From Bacillus canaveralius (GTDB lineage: Bacteria; Bacillota; Bacilli; Bacillales; Cytobacillaceae): a stretch of 64,000 nucleotides of DNA. The translations under genes and the position numbers were made by a program. The notes under the pieces are model-generated. The model was not told the DNA's origin, did not search any database, and saw only the letters and a program-made list of their open reading frames with translations. Positions 13,462 to 23,889 of the stretch are shown piece after piece (positions within the stretch are counted from its first letter, which is position 1; each line of letters starts with the position of its first letter). The stretch covers positions 124,001 to 188,000 of the forward strand of contig NZ_PGVA01000014.1 in NCBI RefSeq assembly GCF_002860125.1, read 5' to 3'.

Positions 13462-14673
13462 ATGCTGAATGGAAAGAAAATTTTACTGTGCGTAACCGGG
13501 GGAATCGCTGTCTATAAGGCGGTTGCTTTAACGAGTAAGCTATCCCAGGCCGGCGCGGATGTTAAAGTGATATTAAGCGAGTCTGCGGCAAAATTTGTCA
13601 CTCCGCTAACATTTCAGGCAATGTCACGCAATGATGTATTTACCGATACATTTGATGAAAAAAATCCGCAGGTGATTGCCCATATCGATCTTGCCGACTG
13701 GGCGGATCTTGTTCTCGTCGCCCCGGCGACTGCAAATGTAATTGGCAAACTGGCGGGCGGGATTGCTGATAATATGGTGACAACCACGCTGCTGGCGGCA
13801 ACTTCACCTGTGATGATTGCCCCGGCGATGAATGTCCATATGTACGACCACCCGGCCGTCAAAGCCAATCTTAACAAACTGGCAGACTACGGTTATCTGT
13901 TCATCGAACCGGGTGAAGGATTCCTTGCCTGCGGTTATGTAGGAAAAGGCCGCCTCGAGGAACCTGAAAAAATCGTCGAGATTATCGATCAATTTTTCCA
14001 ACCACAGAAACCTTCCGCGTTGACAGGAAAAACGGTTTTAATTACAGCCGGGCCAACGAGGGAAAAAATTGATCCGGTCAGGTATATAACGAACCATTCC
14101 TCCGGCAAAATGGGCTATGCGCTTGCCGAGGAAGCCGTACAGGCCGGGGCGAACGTCATTCTTGTTAGCGGCCCCGTCGATATTCCCGTTCCACATGGGG
14201 TCGAGGCCGTCAAGGTCGAAAGTGCGCAGGAAATGCATGACGCAGTTATGGAAAGTTTCCCAGTTGCAGATGTTGTTATTAAAGCGGCTGCCGTTGCAGA
14301 CTACCGCCCTAAAACATACATGGATAATAAAATGAAAAAGCAAGCTGGCGATGAAATCCTTGAAATGGAACGGACAAAGGATATTCTGTTTGAACTTGGC
14401 CGGCAGAAGGGCAGGAAAATCCTTGTCGGATTCGCCGCAGAGACCGATCATATTGAGGAATATGCGCGAACAAAACTGATTAAAAAGAATGCCGATATGA
14501 TTGTCGCGAACAATGTGACAAGTGAAGGTGCCGGATTTAATACGGATACAAATATTGTGACGATTTTTAAGCGCGATGGCAGCACGCAAAACTTGCCGAT
14601 CCTGGCAAAAAAAGAGGTAGCCCGGCACATTTTAGAAGAAGTATCGAACATGCTTGAGGGTGACAGCCGATGA
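13462..14673 (+). CDS. coaBC: Bifunctional phosphopantothenoylcysteine decarboxylase/phosphopantothenate-cysteine ligase
   Basis: CoaBC carries out two successive steps of coenzyme A synthesis: it ligates cysteine to 4'-phosphopantothenate, then decarboxylates the product. The 403-residue protein has an N-terminal flavoprotein decarboxylase (GKKILLCVTGGIAVYK; PAMNVHMYDHP; the substrate-recognition Cys in ACGYVGKGRL) and a C-terminal synthetase from about residue 190 (TAGPTREKIDPVRYITN; AAVADYRP; KLIKKNADMIVANNV). The start at 13462 follows GGGTGGGG by eight bases. A longer frame from 13402 adds a non-conserved leader. The stop overlaps the priA start (ATGA). Confidence 0.96.
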   Translation: MLNGKKILLCVTGGIAVYKAVALTSKLSQAGADVKVILSESAAKFVTPLTFQAMSRNDVFTDTFDEKNPQVIAHIDLADWADLVLVAPATANVIGKLAGGIADNMVTTTLLAATSPVMIAPAMNVHMYDHPAVKANLNKLADYGYLFIEPGEGFLACGYVGKGRLEEPEKIVEIIDQFFQPQKPSALTGKTVLITAGPTREKIDPVRYITNHSSGKMGYALAEEAVQAGANVILVSGPVDIPVPHGVEAVKVESAQEMHDAVMESFPVADVVIKAAAVADYRPKTYMDNKMKKQAGDEILEMERTKDILFELGRQKGRKILVGFAAETDHIEEYARTKLIKKNADMIVANNVTSEGAGFNTDTNIVTIFKRDGSTQNLPILAKKEVARHILEEVSNMLEGDSR

Positions 14674-17084
14674 AGGTCGCCAGTGTCATTGTTGATGTGC
14701 CTGCCAAACAAACAGATAAAACATTCGATTACCTGATTCCGAACCGGTGGGAAAATGCGATTTTGCCTGGAATGAGAGTGGTGGTCCCATTCGGGCCAAG
14801 GAAAATCCAAGGGTTCGTTACAGAGGTGAAAGCCGAATCTTCTTTTGCCAAATTAAAAGAGATTATCGAACCAATGGATTTAGTGCCTGTGTTAACAAAT
14901 GAATTGCTATCGCTTGGTAATTGGCTTACCGAACATACACTTTGTTTCCGCATTTCTGCTTTTCAGGCAATGCTTCCTGCAGCCTTAAAGGCGAAATACG
15001 AAAAATGGGTTAAACTAGCAGGAAATCACCGGCCGGAAGAGCTTCCAGCGGAATTGCAAAGCGTTTTTCAAAAAAATCCGGAAATCGTATGGAATGAGGC
15101 AGTTGAACGGGGCCTTGTCACAGCCCTGCAGCGGGAGGCCGCGAAGGGAACGGTTGAAGTTGCCTATCGAGTTAAGGACAGGCTTAATGCAAAACGATTA
15201 AAGCATGTTTATCCAATCTTGAGCAAGGAACAGTTGGCAAATGAGCTCGAATCAATACCTGCACGTGCTGCCAAGCAGCGGGACGTGCTCAACTACTTTA
15301 TTGAAAATCCTGAAAGCATTGAACAGCGCGAACTGTTAGCCAAAACAGCTACAACATCGGGAACAGTCAAAGTGCTAATTGAAAAAGGGCTTCTTGGTGA
15401 AATTGACAAAGAAGTATATCGCGATCCTTTTGAGGAGCGTGTTTTCGCACAAACCAGGCCGCTAGCGCTGACAGATGACCAGGCAAACGCCATAGATCCG
15501 ATCCTTTCATCGATCAAAGAGGACAAGCATAATGTGTTTCTCTTATATGGTGTGACGGGAAGCGGAAAAACGGAAATTTACTTGCAGTCGATTCAGGAGG
15601 TAGTGGGCAAAGGGAAAGAAGCGATCGTCCTCGTTCCCGAAATATCATTAACACCGCAGATGGTTAACCGCTTTAAGGGTCGGTTTGGCAATGAAGTCGC
15701 GGTGCTCCACAGCGGCTTATCGGCAGGTGAAAAATATGACGAATGGCGCCGGATCCAGAGAAAGGAAGTTAAGGTAGCAATCGGGGCGAGATCAGCCGTT
15801 TTTGCCCCATTTGAAAATCTCGGAATTATTATTATTGATGAAGAGCATGAAACAAGCTATAAGCAGGAAGAAAATCCGCGTTATCATGCAAGAGACGTTG
15901 CCATCCAACGCGGGCTGCTTCACAACTGCCCGATTGTACTCGGAAGTGCGACGCCTTCACTTGAAACATTTGCACGTGCACAAAAAGGAGTTTACCAGCT
16001 TCTTACCTTGCCAAAACGCATGAACAACCAGGACCTTCCTAAGGTAGACATCATCGACATGAGGGAGGAGCTCCGCGACGGAAATCGTTCGATGTTTTCG
16101 AAACTGCTGTTTGAAAAGCTGCAGGAGCGCCTCGAAAAAAAAGAGCAGACGGTGCTGTTTTTGAATAAACGTGGACATTCTTCGTTTGTGATGTGCAGAG
16201 ATTGCGGTTATGTCCTCAATTGCCCGCACTGTGATATTTCACTTACGTATCATCGATATAACCAATCGATGAAATGCCATTATTGCGGCCATGAAGACAG
16301 GATGCCATCTATCTGCCCCGAATGCAGCAGTGATCATATCCGTTTTTTCGGCACAGGGACACAAAAGGTTGAGGATGAGCTTGGAAAAATCCTGCCTGAG
16401 GCGAGAGTTATTCGCATGGATGTGGATACGACAAGCCGCAAAGGAGCCCATGAGCGGCTGTTAAACGATTTTTCAGAGAGAAAAGCCGATATTCTGCTCG
16501 GCACGCAAATGATTGCAAAAGGGCTTGATTTTCCGAACATTACACTCGTTGGCGTTCTTTCTGCTGATACAATGCTTCATTTACCCGATTTCCGCTCTTC
16601 AGAAAAAACGTTTCAGTTATTGACTCAGGTAAGCGGCCGGGCAGGACGGCACAAGCTAAAAGGTGAAGTCGTCATCCAGACGTACACACCGGAGCATTAC
16701 AGTGTCGAGCTTTCCGGGGAGCAGGATTTTGACCAATTCTATCAGCGGGAAATGCTCGTCCGTAAAATGCACAAATACCCGCCCTTTTACTTTCTGTCGC
16801 TGATCACGGTCAGCCACGAGGAATTGATGAAAGTCATATCCGTAACAGAGAAAATAACAAACTATGTGCGGTCACGCTTATCTGAGGAGGCGATTGTCCT
16901 TGGACCTGTTGCATCAACAATCCCTCGTATCAATGATAGATATCGTTACCAATGTTTGATAAAATACAAGCGGGAACCAGATCTGGCACCGGCGTTAAAA
17001 ACAGTCCTGGACCGCTACCAGCAGGAGTCCGCTGCGAGCGGGCTGCAAATTTCGGTTGATGTCAACCCGTACATTTTAATGTAA
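14670..17084 (+). CDS. priA: Primosomal replication restart helicase PriA
   Basis: PriA recognises stalled or collapsed forks and reloads the replisome through DnaB/DnaD/DnaI in Bacillus. The 804-residue protein has the 3'-end-binding N-terminal domain, a helicase core with P-loop GVTGSGKTEIY near residue 295 and DEEH motif, zinc-binding cysteine pairs (CRDCGYVLNCPHCD; CHYCGHEDRMPSICPEC) and QVSGRAGR motif VI. The ATG overlaps the coaBC stop. The next gene, def, is separated by a 190-base leader. Confidence 0.97.
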   Translation: MKVASVIVDVPAKQTDKTFDYLIPNRWENAILPGMRVVVPFGPRKIQGFVTEVKAESSFAKLKEIIEPMDLVPVLTNELLSLGNWLTEHTLCFRISAFQAMLPAALKAKYEKWVKLAGNHRPEELPAELQSVFQKNPEIVWNEAVERGLVTALQREAAKGTVEVAYRVKDRLNAKRLKHVYPILSKEQLANELESIPARAAKQRDVLNYFIENPESIEQRELLAKTATTSGTVKVLIEKGLLGEIDKEVYRDPFEERVFAQTRPLALTDDQANAIDPILSSIKEDKHNVFLLYGVTGSGKTEIYLQSIQEVVGKGKEAIVLVPEISLTPQMVNRFKGRFGNEVAVLHSGLSAGEKYDEWRRIQRKEVKVAIGARSAVFAPFENLGIIIIDEEHETSYKQEENPRYHARDVAIQRGLLHNCPIVLGSATPSLETFARAQKGVYQLLTLPKRMNNQDLPKVDIIDMREELRDGNRSMFSKLLFEKLQERLEKKEQTVLFLNKRGHSSFVMCRDCGYVLNCPHCDISLTYHRYNQSMKCHYCGHEDRMPSICPECSSDHIRFFGTGTQKVEDELGKILPEARVIRMDVDTTSRKGAHERLLNDFSERKADILLGTQMIAKGLDFPNITLVGVLSADTMLHLPDFRSSEKTFQLLTQVSGRAGRHKLKGEVVIQTYTPEHYSVELSGEQDFDQFYQREMLVRKMHKYPPFYFLSLITVSHEELMKVISVTEKITNYVRSRLSEEAIVLGPVASTIPRINDRYRYQCLIKYKREPDLAPALKTVLDRYQQESAASGLQISVDVNPYILM

Positions 17085-17274
17085 CTCGGGTGTTATATAT
17101 AATATTCAACAATCGCAAAGAATAAGAGTGCAGGCGCCTTACGAAAACAAGCACACACCGCTTGTCCGATCGATTTATCATTTCTTAAAAAGACGACAAA
17201 GAAGTGCCGTGAAGTTTTCCCTGACCTTAACAACGCGGTGCCTGTTTTTCAGAACAAATATTGGAGGAACAGCA

Positions 17275-17760
17275 TTGGGAGTACGCAAAATTGTAACATA
17301 TCCAGCAGAGATTTTAGAGCAGCCTTGTGAACCGGTAACGGTTTTTGATAAAAAACTGGCCAGGTTTCTTGATGATATGTATGAGACGATGATTGAATTT
17401 GACGGTGTTGGACTGGCCGCGCCACAAGTAGGCTTAAACAAGCAAATTGCAATTGTCGACCTTGATGATGAAGAGGGAACGATCGAACTGATTAATCCGG
17501 AAATTGTCAAAGTGGCAGGAGAGCAGATCGGTCCGGAAGGATGCCTGAGTTTCCCTGGTCTGTTTGGCGAAGTAGCCAGGCCTTTTTTTGTAAAAGTAAA
17601 AGCATTTGATCGGAAGGGCAAACAGTACACGATCGAGGCTGATGATTTTCTGGCCCGGGCCCTTCTCCATGAAATTGACCATTTGCACGGAATTTTATTT
17701 ACATCCAAAATAACAAAAGTTTTGAGCGAGGATGAGTTGGAAGGGGTTGGGGATGAGTGA
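17275..17760 (+). CDS. def: Peptide deformylase
   Basis: Def removes the formyl group from nascent N-terminal methionine and pairs functionally with the adjacent fmt gene. The protein is 161 residues. The three metal-site motifs are intact: GVGLAAPQ (residues 44-51), EGCLSF with Cys90, and HEIDH with His132 and His136. The start is the TTG at 17275, with GGAGG at 17263-17267 seven bases upstream and the product beginning (M)[11 protein letters not shown]. An upstream in-frame ATG at 17128 would add 49 residues with no family counterpart. The stop overlaps the fmt start (GTGA at 17757-17760). Confidence 0.96.
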   Translation: MGVRKIVTYPAEILEQPCEPVTVFDKKLARFLDDMYETMIEFDGVGLAAPQVGLNKQIAIVDLDDEEGTIELINPEIVKVAGEQIGPEGCLSFPGLFGEVARPFFVKVKAFDRKGKQYTIEADDFLARALLHEIDHLHGILFTSKITKVLSEDELEGVGDE

Positions 17761-18701
17761 CAAAAATCGTATTTATGGGAACTCCCGATTTTTCGGTTCC
17801 GGTTTTAAGACAAATTATCGCGGACGGCTATGAAGTGATTGCCGTTGTTACCCAGCCGGACAGGCCAGTCGGCAGAAAAAGAGTGATGACTCCCCCGCCT
17901 GTCAAAGTGGAGGCTGTCAAACAAGGGATCCCGGTCTATCAGCCCGAGAAAATCCGCCAGCCTGAAGAGCTTGAGAAGATTTTGGCACTAAAGCCTGATC
18001 TGATCGTGACAGCTGCGTTCGGACAAATCCTGCCGAAGAGACTGCTTGAAGCTCCCCGTTATGGATGCATCAATGTTCATGCATCATTGCTGCCCGAACT
18101 TCGCGGCGGGGCGCCGATTCATTATGCGATCATTCAGGGGAAACAAAAAACCGGTATTACGATCATGTACATGGTTGAAAAACTCGATGCCGGTGATATT
18201 TTAACGCAGGCAGAAGTGCCGATAACAGAGGATGATACAGTTGGAACGCTTCATGATAAATTAAGTGCAGCAGGTGCGAAGCTGCTATCAGAAACGCTGC
18301 CGAAACTGCTTGATGGAACACTGCAATCTATTGCTCAAAACGAAGAAGAAGCGACATTTGCCTACAATATTAAAAGGGAACAAGAAAGAATTGATTGGTC
18401 GAAAACAGGTGAACAAATATATGACCATATTCGCGGTTTAAATCCATGGCCTGTAGCCTACACTACTATGAACGGAGCCGTTTTGAAGGTATGGAAGGCC
18501 GAAAAAATCAACTCAAGCGCTGACGCGGCTCCGGGCACGATCATCGCCATAGATGCGGATGGTTTTATTGTAGCTACAGGCAACCAGACAGCGATCAAGA
18601 TTTCTGAACTTCAGCCGGCGGGAAAAAACCGGATGACTGCGGAACAATTTATGCGCGGATCCGGTTTGGGCTTAACGGTGGGAATGACATTAGGGGAGTA
18701 A
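17757..18701 (+). CDS. fmt: Methionyl-tRNA formyltransferase
   Basis: Fmt formylates initiator Met-tRNA using 10-formyl-tetrahydrofolate. The 314-residue protein has the N-terminal Rossmann-like catalytic domain with [16 protein letters not shown] (catalytic Asn/His and the SLLP motif near residues 107-122) and an OB-fold C-terminal tRNA-binding domain beginning near residue 205. The start is GTG at 17757, overlapping the def stop by four bases. Immediately downstream, rsmB starts one base after its stop. Confidence 0.97.
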   Translation: MTKIVFMGTPDFSVPVLRQIIADGYEVIAVVTQPDRPVGRKRVMTPPPVKVEAVKQGIPVYQPEKIRQPEELEKILALKPDLIVTAAFGQILPKRLLEAPRYGCINVHASLLPELRGGAPIHYAIIQGKQKTGITIMYMVEKLDAGDILTQAEVPITEDDTVGTLHDKLSAAGAKLLSETLPKLLDGTLQSIAQNEEEATFAYNIKREQERIDWSKTGEQIYDHIRGLNPWPVAYTTMNGAVLKVWKAEKINSSADAAPGTIIAIDADGFIVATGNQTAIKISELQPAGKNRMTAEQFMRGSGLGLTVGMTLGE

Positions 18702-18702
18702 A

Positions 18703-20052
18703 ATGAAAACGACTAAAAATGTAAGAGAAACAGCCGTTGAACTTTTAGAAGCAATCGATAAGAATCAATCCTACAGCAATTTGCTCCTCAATAAAGTGAT
18801 TGAGAAAAACGAGCTTAATCAGAAAGATGTCGGGCTCTTGACCGAACTGACGTATGGAACACTGCAGCGCAGGATGACTCTTGATTATTTCCTCGAGCCG
18901 TTTATCAAAGATAACCGCAAGCTTGAGCGCTGGGTGCTATATTTGTTGAGAATCACCTTATATCAGATGGTTTTTTTGGATAAAATTCCTGATCGGGCAG
19001 CGATCTTTGAGGCGGTAGAAATTGCGAAAAAAAGAGGTCACAAAGGGATCTCGGGCATGGTAAACGGAGTATTGCGAAACGTTCAGCGGCAAGGGCTGCC
19101 CAGTCTTGATAAAATAACCGACCCCATTGAACGGCTTTCGATTGAAACAAGCCACCCAGCCTGGCTCGTTCATAGATGGGTTAACCAATTAGGATTTGAA
19201 AAAGCAAAAAAAATGTGCGAAATTAATTTGACTGCGCCCCTACAGACAGCTAGAGTTAACTTAACGAAAACGACTCGGGAAGAGTGTCTCGATATTTTGC
19301 GTGCGCAAGGCTTTAATGTTGAGCCGAGCCCAATCATTCAGGAAGCTGTCAAATGCTTAAAAGGAAATTTAGCAGCGTCGACTGCTTTTAAGGACGGGCT
19401 GTTGACGATCCAGGATGAAAGCTCGATGCTTGCTGCATATGCACTAAATGTCCAAAAGGATGAAATGATTCTCGATGCTTGCGCAGCACCTGGAGGAAAA
19501 TCGACCCATATTGCCGAGAAACTTACTGGCAGCGGAAAAGTGATTTCACTTGATCTCCATGAGCATAAGGTAAAGCTAATCAACGCCTCAGCGCGACGGC
19601 TCGGCCTAGATAATATCGAAACAGCCACAATGGACAGCCGTCACGTCCAGGATCGCTTTCACGCAGAATCGTTTGACCGGATCTTGCTTGACGCCCCATG
19701 CTCTGGATTTGGAGTTATGAGAAGAAAGCCTGATATGAAATATACGAAGCAACCGGAAGATATCCAGCGCTTAAAGGAAATCCAGCTCGAACTGTTGGCG
19801 GCAGTTGCTCCATTAATTAAAAACGATGGCTTAATTGTCTACAGTACATGTACAGTAGATCAAGAGGAGAACGAACTGGCAGTCAATGAATTTTTACTGA
19901 AGAATCCTGATTTTGAAGGGGATGATTCATTAAGAGACCGGATGCCGGAAGCAATAAAACCATTGGTCGACGGGCATATGCTGCAAATTCTGCCCCAGGA
20001 TATTGGATCAGATGGATTCTACATTGCTTGCTTAAGAAAGAAGGTGCACTAA
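18703..20052 (+). CDS. rsmB: 16S rRNA (cytosine-967-C5)-methyltransferase
   Basis: RsmB methylates C967 (E. coli numbering) of 16S rRNA. The 449-residue protein has an N-terminal NusB-like RNA-binding domain (about residues 1-140) and a SAM-dependent methyltransferase domain with [30 protein letters not shown] and [11 protein letters not shown]. The last two contain the paired catalytic cysteines of the NOL1/NOP2/Sun family. GGGGAG precedes the ATG. It is packed one base after fmt and one base before the rlmN start. Confidence 0.96.
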   Translation: MKTTKNVRETAVELLEAIDKNQSYSNLLLNKVIEKNELNQKDVGLLTELTYGTLQRRMTLDYFLEPFIKDNRKLERWVLYLLRITLYQMVFLDKIPDRAAIFEAVEIAKKRGHKGISGMVNGVLRNVQRQGLPSLDKITDPIERLSIETSHPAWLVHRWVNQLGFEKAKKMCEINLTAPLQTARVNLTKTTREECLDILRAQGFNVEPSPIIQEAVKCLKGNLAASTAFKDGLLTIQDESSMLAAYALNVQKDEMILDACAAPGGKSTHIAEKLTGSGKVISLDLHEHKVKLINASARRLGLDNIETATMDSRHVQDRFHAESFDRILLDAPCSGFGVMRRKPDMKYTKQPEDIQRLKEIQLELLAAVAPLIKNDGLIVYSTCTVDQEENELAVNEFLLKNPDFEGDDSLRDRMPEAIKPLVDGHMLQILPQDIGSDGFYIACLRKKVH

Positions 20053-20053
20053 C

Positions 20054-21142
20054 TTGGAACAGTTAAAAACAACAAAAGAACAATCACAAGAACTAAAAAA
20101 GCCAAGCATATATTCTCTCGAGCTGCACGAGTTGGAGGAATGGCTTAAGAGTAATAATGAAAAAACATTTCGAGCCGCGCAGATTTTTGAATGGCTATAC
20201 CACAAAAGAGTTGCAGAATTTGAAGACATGACGAATCTCTCAAAAGGATTGCGAACGAAGCTGATTGAAAATTTTACGATAACAACGCTTAAGACAATCA
20301 TTCAGCAAACCTCTAAGGATGGAACGATCAAATTCCTGTTTGAAATGCTTGATGGTACCTCTATTGAGACAGTATTAATGCGGCATGACTACGGAAATTC
20401 AGTATGTGTCACGACACAGGTAGGCTGCCGGATCGGCTGTACTTTTTGTGCATCAACACTTGGGGGCTTAAAAAGAAATTTAGAAGCAGGAGAAATTGTC
20501 GCCCAGGTCGTAAAAGTACAACAGGCACTTGATGAAACAAATGAGCGGATTAGCTCAGTCGTCATCATGGGAATTGGTGAACCATTCGATAATTACGACA
20601 GTATGCTCTCGTTTCTAAAAATCATTAACCATGATCAAGCTCTTAATATCGGAGCACGCCATATCACAGTGTCGACGAGCGGGATTATTCCGAAGATTTA
20701 TCAATTTGCCGATGAAAATATGCAAATAAACTTCGCGATCTCTCTCCACGCCCCAAATAACGAGATCAGAAGCCGCTTAATGCCAATTAACCGCGCCTAT
20801 AAGCTTCCGGATCTCATGAAAGCCGTCGACTATTATATTGAAAAAACAGGTCGGCGCATCAGCTTTGAGTATGGATTGTTTGGCGGTGTGAATGATCAGG
20901 TTGAGCATGCTGAGGAACTAGCTGAACTGATTAAAGGCGTTAAATGCCATGTCAATTTAATTCCGGTCAATTATGTTCCGGAGCGGGATTATGTGAGAAC
21001 GCCACGCGATCAAATTTTTTTGTTTGAAAAAACATTAAAGAAGCACGGGGTTAATGTGACGATCCGCCGCGAGCACGGTCATGATATCGATGCAGCATGC
21101 GGACAACTTCGTGCAAAGGAGCGCAAGGAAGAGACGAGGTGA
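20054..21142 (+). CDS. rlmN: 23S rRNA (adenine-2503-C2)/tRNA-A37 methyltransferase RlmN
   Basis: RlmN is a radical-SAM enzyme that adds a C2 methyl to A2503 of 23S rRNA and A37 of some tRNAs. The 362-residue protein has the radical-SAM cluster motif CRIGCTFC (C-x3-C-x2-C), the [10 protein letters not shown] segment and the C-terminal methyl-carrier cysteine in ACGQLRA. Translation starts at TTG 20054, with AAAGGTG about eight bases upstream. No ATG in frame fits the family start better. Confidence 0.96.
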   Translation: MEQLKTTKEQSQELKKPSIYSLELHELEEWLKSNNEKTFRAAQIFEWLYHKRVAEFEDMTNLSKGLRTKLIENFTITTLKTIIQQTSKDGTIKFLFEMLDGTSIETVLMRHDYGNSVCVTTQVGCRIGCTFCASTLGGLKRNLEAGEIVAQVVKVQQALDETNERISSVVIMGIGEPFDNYDSMLSFLKIINHDQALNIGARHITVSTSGIIPKIYQFADENMQINFAISLHAPNNEIRSRLMPINRAYKLPDLMKAVDYYIEKTGRRISFEYGLFGGVNDQVEHAEELAELIKGVKCHVNLIPVNYVPERDYVRTPRDQIFLFEKTLKKHGVNVTIRREHGHDIDAACGQLRAKERKEETR

Positions 21143-21146
21143 CGGT

Positions 21147-21899
21147 ATGAAGGCTGTGTTTATGACAGACCGGGGAAAAATCCGCCAGCACAACGAAGAT
21201 AATGGCGGAGTGTTTGAAAATCGGAGCGGACAGCGCCTTGCCATTGTCGCAGATGGCATGGGCGGCCACCGTGCCGGTGATGTTGCGAGCAAAATGGCAC
21301 TGGCAAGCATGAAAGCTTATTGGGAAGAAACAAAAGAAATCGAAACGGCAGAAGAGGCCGAACAATGGTTCAGGCAGCATGTTTCAAAGGTAAACTCACA
21401 GCTGTTTGATCATGCTGTCCAAAACATTGAGTGCGAAGGCATGGGCACAACGATTGTGGCGGCAATCAGTACAGACCGGTTTTCAACAATCGCAAACATC
21501 GGTGACAGCCGCTGCTATATTTTAAATGAGAGCGGCTTTAGCCAGATTACCGAGGACCACTCGCTCGTCAATGAGCTGGTCAGGTCCGGACAAATTACAA
21601 AAGAAGATGCTGAACACCATCCACGGAAAAATGTCCTGCTCAGGGCACTCGGTACCGAAAAAACGGTTGACATGGACATTAAGACGATCATCTTTGAAGA
21701 AGGTGACCGTTTGCTTTTGTGCTCTGACGGTTTATCAAATAAATTAAGCTGCGCCGAGCTTGAGGAAATCCTCGGTCGTGACGAAAGTCTTGAAGAAAAA
21801 GCAGCCGCATTCATCAAACTTGCGAATGATAACGGTGGTGAGGACAATATCACCCTTGTTATTGTCGAATTTTTAGACAGCATCGAGAGTGGTGAATAG
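21147..21899 (+). CDS. prpC: PP2C-type protein phosphatase PrpC
   Basis: PrpC dephosphorylates PrkC and PrkC substrates, for example elongation factors and RsgA in B. subtilis. The 250-residue protein shows the PPM metal-binding motifs: a conserved RxxNED near the start, VADGMGGH, GDSRCY, CSDGL and EDNIT with the final Asp. The start (MKAVFMTDRGK) is at 21147 with GAGGTGA just upstream. An in-frame ATG at 21081 lies inside rlmN. It ends one base before the prkC start, keeping kinase and phosphatase in one unit. Confidence 0.96.
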   Translation: MKAVFMTDRGKIRQHNEDNGGVFENRSGQRLAIVADGMGGHRAGDVASKMALASMKAYWEETKEIETAEEAEQWFRQHVSKVNSQLFDHAVQNIECEGMGTTIVAAISTDRFSTIANIGDSRCYILNESGFSQITEDHSLVNELVRSGQITKEDAEHHPRKNVLLRALGTEKTVDMDIKTIIFEEGDRLLLCSDGLSNKLSCAELEEILGRDESLEEKAAAFIKLANDNGGEDNITLVIVEFLDSIESGE

Positions 21900-21900
21900 A

Positions 21901-23871
21901 ATGATAATCGGAAAAAGAATAAGCGGCCGCTATAAGATTCTCGACATGATTGGCGGGGGCGGAATGGCAAATGTTTACCTGGCCCACGACATGATTCTTG
22001 ATCGGGATGTAGCCGTAAAAATGCTTCGGCTTGATTTCGCAAATGATGAGGAATTTATTCGCCGGTTCCACCGTGAGGCACAATCTGCGACAAGCCTTGT
22101 GCATCCAAACATCGTCAGCATCTACGATGTGGGAGAAGAAGATGATCTTTACTATATTGTAATGGAATACGTGAATGGACAAACATTAAAACAATACATA
22201 CAGCAAAACTCGCCGATCCCGATTGATGAAGCGCTTGAAATTTTACAGCAGCTGACGAGCGCGATATCGCACGCGCACCAGAACCATATCGTCCACAGGG
22301 ACATCAAGCCGCATAATATTTTAATTGACCGGAACGGCAATGTGAAAATCACCGATTTTGGGATTGCGATGGCGCTAAGTGCGACGAGTATTACGCAAAC
22401 CAATTCAGTGCTTGGATCTGTCCATTATTTGTCGCCCGAGCAGGCGAGAGGCGGAATGGCCAACAAAAAATCTGATATTTATTCTCTAGGCATTGTCATG
22501 TTTGAGCTTCTGACCGGGAGGCTCCCGTTTTCAGGTGAATCGGCTGTTTCGATAGCCTTAAAGCACTTGCAATCCGAAACGCCATCTTTAAAAAGGTGGA
22601 ATCCGGGGATTCCGCAAAGTGTTGAAAATATTGTTTTAAAAGCAACCGCAAAAGACCCGTTTCACCGTTATAACAGTGTGGAAGACATGGAAGAGGACTT
22701 GCGGACCGCCCTTCTCCCGGAACGGCTCAATGAACAAAAATTTGTCGTTCCGCAGGACGATGAAACAACAAAGGCGATTCCAATCATCACAAATGATCAG
22801 CATAACCGTAATTTGGATGAAACGCTTGTGAGAGGAAATAGCGCCGCTCCAGATACCGAACAGAACGGTTTGGGAAAGAACAAGGATAACAAAAATAAGA
22901 AAAAGAAAAAAGGGCCGATCATTCTAGTTTCTGTATTTGCCTTCCTTGTTATACTGGGTATTTTGGCGGTAACGGTTTTCCCGGATCTGCTTGCACCTAA
23001 AGAAATCAAAATTCCCGATGTTAGCGGAATGGATGTTGAAGAGGCAACTGATGAGCTTACCGCTGCCGGCCTTGTCATTGATGAAACGAAAGAAGTAACA
23101 GATGATGAGATCGAAGAGGGCCTTGTGGTCCGCACAAATCCCCGCCAGGGCAGGCAGGTCAAAGTAGGAAGCAACATTGATATGTTTGTGAGCATCGGGA
23201 AAGAGAAATTTGAGCTTTCCGACTACAGCGGCCGCCAATACGATGACGTTGTCCGACTTCTTGAAGATAAAAATTTTAAGGATATCAGCAAAAAAGAAAT
23301 TCATGATGACAGCGAGCCAGGGACGATTCTTGAACAGAATATCGATCCGAGAGAAGCCGTCACGCCTGAGGAAACCGAACTCGAATTTACAGTCAGCAAA
23401 GGGCCCGAGGCGATTACCCTTGCCAATTTAAGGGGTTATACGAGCGCGAACGTGAAAAACTATGCTGATTCAGCCGGTCTAATGCTTGATATGTCAGAGG
23501 AGCAATACGATGACACCGTTCCAAACGGCCAAGTGATTTCGCAATCCCCGCAGCCAGGGAGCAAACTCAACAAGGGCGATAAATTAACGGTTGTTCTCTC
23601 TTTAGGCAAACAAGAAATTCCAGCAAAACCAGTTAGAGAGACGGTTACGGTGCTGTATGAGCCTGAGGTTGCAGGCCAACCCCAGCAAGTGCTAATTTAT
23701 ATTGAAGATATGAACAATAGCATGACCGTCCCGTATGAAGACCTTACTATTACCGAGAATAGAGATATAGTCCTTGAATTCTTGATTAAACGCGGCGACA
23801 CAGCAGGATATAAAATTATCCGCGATGGCAGGGTATATAAGGAAGATGTGATTGAGTATCCGGAAGATTAA
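21901..23871 (+). CDS. prkC: PASTA-domain membrane Ser/Thr protein kinase PrkC
   Basis: PrkC senses cell-wall fragments and lipid II-like ligands through extracellular PASTA domains, controls germination from muropeptides in B. subtilis, and phosphorylates translation and wall proteins. The 656-residue protein has a Hanks-type kinase domain: Gly-rich loop, Lys40, HRDIKPHNIL and DFG. A Thr/Ser-rich activation loop follows. The next features are a Lys-rich stretch near residue 325, one membrane helix at about 339-361, three PASTA repeats (from about 365, 433 and 500) and a C-terminal extension. The start at 21901 matches MIIGKRISGRY; an ATG at 21889 is inside prpC. Confidence 0.97.
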   Translation: MIIGKRISGRYKILDMIGGGGMANVYLAHDMILDRDVAVKMLRLDFANDEEFIRRFHREAQSATSLVHPNIVSIYDVGEEDDLYYIVMEYVNGQTLKQYIQQNSPIPIDEALEILQQLTSAISHAHQNHIVHRDIKPHNILIDRNGNVKITDFGIAMALSATSITQTNSVLGSVHYLSPEQARGGMANKKSDIYSLGIVMFELLTGRLPFSGESAVSIALKHLQSETPSLKRWNPGIPQSVENIVLKATAKDPFHRYNSVEDMEEDLRTALLPERLNEQKFVVPQDDETTKAIPIITNDQHNRNLDETLVRGNSAAPDTEQNGLGKNKDNKNKKKKKGPIILVSVFAFLVILGILAVTVFPDLLAPKEIKIPDVSGMDVEEATDELTAAGLVIDETKEVTDDEIEEGLVVRTNPRQGRQVKVGSNIDMFVSIGKEKFELSDYSGRQYDDVVRLLEDKNFKDISKKEIHDDSEPGTILEQNIDPREAVTPEETELEFTVSKGPEAITLANLRGYTSANVKNYADSAGLMLDMSEEQYDDTVPNGQVISQSPQPGSKLNKGDKLTVVLSLGKQEIPAKPVRETVTVLYEPEVAGQPQQVLIYIEDMNNSMTVPYEDLTITENRDIVLEFLIKRGDTAGYKIIRDGRVYKEDVIEYPED

Positions 23872-23889
23872 AAAACAAGGAGTGCTGCT

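Noticed and set aside
17085-17274. T-box riboswitch upstream of def
   Set aside because: No AGGGTGGNACCGCG-like box, and def-fmt are not T-box targets.
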